Assembly: GCA_963548155.1 (NCBI GenBank)
Contig: CAUUTP010000098.1
Span: forward strand, 1-6,614
Direction of reading: 5' to 3'
Length of the DNA stretch: 6,614 nucleotides
Origin: Eikenella sp963548155
Lineage (GTDB): Bacteria > Pseudomonadota > Gammaproteobacteria > Burkholderiales > Neisseriaceae
Shown: positions 5,387-6,614 of the stretch, in pieces
Numbering within the stretch: position 1 is the stretch's first letter
Layout: each line of letters begins with the position of its first letter
Translations under genes and position numbers: made by a program
Notes under the pieces: model-generated
Databases searched by the model: none
Told to the model about the DNA's origin: nothing
The model's input: only the letters and a program-made list of their open reading frames with translations

Positions 5387-5410
5387 TTATTTCTCTATAG
5401 ACAGAAATTT
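5387..5410. promoter_or_regulatory. Second copy of the GbsR-type operator palindrome
   Basis: Aligned without gaps to 4702-4725, this matches at 20 of 24 positions, and at 18 of 20 in the core ATTTCT-S-TAT-W-GACAGAAAT (5389-5408). One arm change makes the palindrome less perfect. It is the only other such site I find in the window and lies upstream of the doxX-like/DUF2269 pair. Confidence 0.65.
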
Positions 5411-5429
5411 AGGAAATAATAAATAAACT
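5398..5429 (+). promoter_or_regulatory. Possible promoter of the doxX-like/DUF2269 operon
   Basis: TAGACA (5398-5403, 5 of 6 to TTGACA) lies in the operator exactly as TTGACA does in the first copy. Downstream are AATAAA (5422-5427, spacing 18) or TAAACT (5424-5429, spacing 20). The element AAATAAACT also occurs at the regulator promoter. The -10 is poor, so the exact start is uncertain; the implied leader is about 210 bases. Confidence 0.4.
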
Positions 5430-5432
5430 AGT

Positions 5433-5444
5433 TTCAGGTAGCCT
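5433..5444 (-). repeat. Single DNA uptake sequence downstream of the second operator
   Basis: Exact reverse complement of AGGCTACCTGAA with no partner close enough for a hairpin. It coincides with the predicted transcript start of the membrane operon. Confidence 0.9.
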
Positions 5445-5643
5445 GCATCATTACAAAGGCGTGGGTAGTTAGGGATTTCTGCTAGCTGGCGGCTGGTAGC
5501 CTTTGAGGCAGCCTCTGGTGGTCGGAGTGCTGGTTTCGGCGGTGGTATTCCTTTAGCTGCCGGCAGCAATCATGATAACTGTGCCCTACGACACAGTGAG
5601 CGCGGCGGTCTTGGCCAGAATAGTGTGTTCGAAAGGATTGAAA
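5445..5643 (+). other. Unassigned GC-rich leader region before the doxX-like gene
   Basis: About 200 bases, more GC-rich than the preceding 100 bases, with no gene I can defend. It contains a GAGGC/GCCTC hairpin with one central base (5505-5515) and a perfect 12-base palindrome GCTGCCGGCAGC (5556-5567). A frame open at 5469-5657 has no ATG, GTG or TTG start and resembles nothing I know. The region could be a gene relic, a structured leader or a small RNA. The last bases hold the SD of the next gene. Confidence 0.4.
5632..5637 (+). promoter_or_regulatory. Shine-Dalgarno site fixing the start of the doxX-like gene
   Basis: AAAGGA lies six bases before the ATG at 5644. The in-frame ATG at 5572 has no SD and would add 24 residues that are not typical of the family, so 5644 is preferred. 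Confidence 0.7.
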
Positions 5644-6006
5644 ATGAAACGGCTTGACGTGTTGCGGTTTTCGATGGGTTTTTTATGGCTTTGGAGCGGG
5701 ATACAGCCTGCTCTGACGGCGGCGGATGTGTCGTTGGATTTGCTGGGCAAGGCGGGTATTGCGGCAGAATGGCAGACGGTAGCGTTTTATGCCTCATCGG
5801 CTTTAGATATATTTTTTGGGATTTTATGTTTCACAAAATTCAGAAATTACCGTTTTATATGGCTGGCACAATTTGCCGTAGTACTGGGCTACAGCGTGAT
5901 TGTGGCGTGCAGGCTGCCTGAAATGTGGCTGCACCCGTTTGCGCCGCTGGTTAAGAATGTGCCGATTTTGGCAGTGTTATTTTATTTGTTTAGAAACAAT
6001 GATTAG
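5644..6006 (+). CDS. DoxX-like family small membrane protein
   Basis: A 120-residue inner-membrane protein with four predicted helices at about residues 6-24, 43-64, 69-89 and 98-116. The opening LRFSMGFLWLWSGIQPALT, the DLLGKAGI segment, the ALDIFFGILCF helix and the C-terminal HPFAPLVKNVPILAVLF match the DoxX-like (DoxX_3) pattern. The enzymatic role of this branch is not established; relatives are often found beside or fused to short-chain oxidoreductases, but none is present here. The gene is followed after nine bases by the DUF2269 gene, whose SD overlaps this stop codon. It is probably controlled by the GbsR-type regulator through the palindrome at 5387-5410. A one-mismatch DUS lies inside the frame at 5911-5922. 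Confidence 0.8.
   Translation: MKRLDVLRFSMGFLWLWSGIQPALTAADVSLDLLGKAGIAAEWQTVAFYASSALDIFFGILCFTKFRNYRFIWLAQFAVVLGYSVIVACRLPEMWLHPFAPLVKNVPILAVLFYLFRNND
5911..5922 (+). repeat. DUS variant (Simonsiella-like dialect) inside the doxX-like gene
   Basis: AGGCTGCCTGAA differs from the Eikenella 12-mer at one position and equals the dialect described for Simonsiella. It encodes RLPE. It could be chance, a tolerated variant or a trace of origin. Confidence 0.5.
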
Positions 6007-6009
6007 GAG
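6005..6009 (+). promoter_or_regulatory. Shine-Dalgarno site overlapping the doxX-like stop codon
   Basis: AGGAG begins inside the TAG stop (6004-6006) and lies six bases before the ATG at 6016. This geometry favours translational coupling of the two membrane proteins. Confidence 0.75.
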
Positions 6010-6015
6010 TGAATC

Positions 6016-6498
6016 ATGAATACTTATATGGTGGTGAAAACCTTGCACATTATTTCGGCCACGCTGATGGTGGGCACGGGCTTCGGCACGGCGTTTTATC
6101 TGTTTTGGGCGAACCGTTCCGGCTCGGTGGCGGCGCAGGCGGTGGTGTCGAAATGGGTGATGAAGGCGGATTGGTGGTTCACCACGCCGGCGGTGATTTT
6201 CCAGCCGCTCTCGGGTTTGTGGATGCTGCATCATTTAGGCATGCCGCTCACGTGGGGCGGGGCGTGGCTGTGGGTGAGGTGGACGCTGGCGCTGTATGCG
6301 CTGGCAGGGGTGTGCTGGCTGCCGGTAGTGTGGCTGCAAATCAAGATGGCGCGCCAGGCGGCTGCGGCTTGGCAGGCGGGCGAAAATACGCTGCCGGCCA
6401 GCTACAAACGCTATCAATTTTGGTGGGAAATGCTGGGCTATCCGGCCTTCTGCGCCACAGTGGTGATGTATTTTCTAATGGTGTTGAAGCCGATGTAG
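6016..6498 (+). CDS. DUF2269 family integral membrane protein
   Basis: A 160-residue inner-membrane protein with four predicted helices at about residues 5-30, 55-75, 85-107 and 138-157. The first helix carries the family-type VKTLHIISATLMVGTGFGTA, with conserved H11 and Gly residues. The ADWWFTTPAVIFQPLSGLWML block (51-71) and the Trp-rich third helix are also typical. The exposed stretch KMARQAAAAWQAGENTLPASY links helices three and four. Function is unknown; DUF2269 proteins are repeatedly seen next to DoxX-like genes, so the pair may form one membrane complex. It is translationally coupled to the upstream gene. No terminator follows in the remaining 116 bases, and the possible IS end downstream may have displaced it. 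Confidence 0.82.
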   Translation: MNTYMVVKTLHIISATLMVGTGFGTAFYLFWANRSGSVAAQAVVSKWVMKADWWFTTPAVIFQPLSGLWMLHHLGMPLTWGGAWLWVRWTLALYALAGVCWLPVVWLQIKMARQAAAAWQAGENTLPASYKRYQFWWEMLGYPAFCATVVMYFLMVLKPM

Positions 6499-6521
6499 AT
6501 GTGGGTTTGCCTCTGTGGAGG

Positions 6522-6614
6522 TGTCCGACAAAAGATTGTTAAACTGAAAATGGAGAATGAGGCATAAGTAACAAAAAAGGTGCTAAAGCCCCCCGCAAGC
6601 CTTATCCTGCAAGG
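6522..6614 (+). mobile_element. Possible left end of an insertion sequence (IS3-like), cut by the window edge
   Basis: Starting at TGTCCGACAAAAG (6522-6534), a short leader with GGAG (6552-6555) is followed eight bases later by a frame running to the window edge: SNKKGAKAPRKPYPAR (6567-6614). Its basic opening with PYPAR resembles the N-terminus of some IS3-family OrfA proteins. The codon at the expected start is ATA (6564-6566), and a TGA precedes it in frame, so the start is non-standard or mutated. The other terminal repeat is outside the window, so this remains tentative. Confidence 0.25.

Noticed and set aside
5572..5643. N-terminal extension of the doxX-like protein from ATG 5572
   Set aside because: There is no SD at 5572, while AAAGGA is ideally placed for the ATG at 5644, where the family-like sequence begins.
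5469..5657. Open frame containing a Gly-rich ASGGRSAGFGGGIP stretch, considered as a bacteriocin-like peptide
   Set aside because: There is no ATG, GTG or TTG start, no SD and no leader peptide pattern before the double glycine.

Overview
The window comes from a Neisseriaceae genome, most likely Eikenella (E. corrodens or a close relative). The main reason is the 12-mer AGGCTACCTGAA, the Eikenella dialect of the neisserial DNA uptake sequence (DUS). I count ten exact copies, on both strands, plus several one- or two-mismatch variants. Most genes are GC-rich and carry typical neisserial Shine-Dalgarno sites. The clear exception is one very AT-rich gene.

Layout. 1-254: 3' end of polA (DNA polymerase I). 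282-1301: an AT-rich DUF4238-family gene directly behind polA, probably acquired by horizontal transfer. 1455-1489: a DUS-pair hairpin that separates it from the convergent lolA (1513-2130, minus; periplasmic lipoprotein carrier). 2131-2387: divergent intergenic region with a good promoter for the rightward genes. 2388-3035: HAD-IA phosphatase (Gph- or MupP-like). 3073-3669: an unrecognised outer-membrane-type lipoprotein, probably in the same transcript. 3670-3810: two consecutive DUS-type hairpins. 3811-4599: stand-alone CinA N-terminal (MoaB/Mog-like) domain protein, ended by a DUS-pair terminator with a T-tract. 4752-5270: GbsR/MarR-family regulator. 5271-5643: 373 bases without a credible gene, holding two hairpins, an operator-like palindrome, a DUS and about 200 bases I cannot explain. 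5644-6006 and 6016-6498: a tightly coupled pair encoding a DoxX-like and a DUF2269 four-helix membrane protein. 6499-6614: non-coding tail that may enter an insertion sequence.

The most interesting unit is 4700-6498. A 24-base palindrome with perfect 10-bp arms overlaps the -35 box of the GbsR-type gene. A second copy, identical at 18 of 20 core positions, lies upstream of the doxX-like/DUF2269 pair. The simplest reading is an autoregulated repressor that also controls a small two-gene membrane operon through the same operator. The regulator gene also appears to be transcribed as a leaderless or near-leaderless mRNA. The signal and the function of the membrane proteins are unknown.

A second theme is that DUS copies are reused as paired inverted repeats between genes, where they act or once acted as terminators. 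One pair has diverged from the uptake consensus while keeping its arms complementary.
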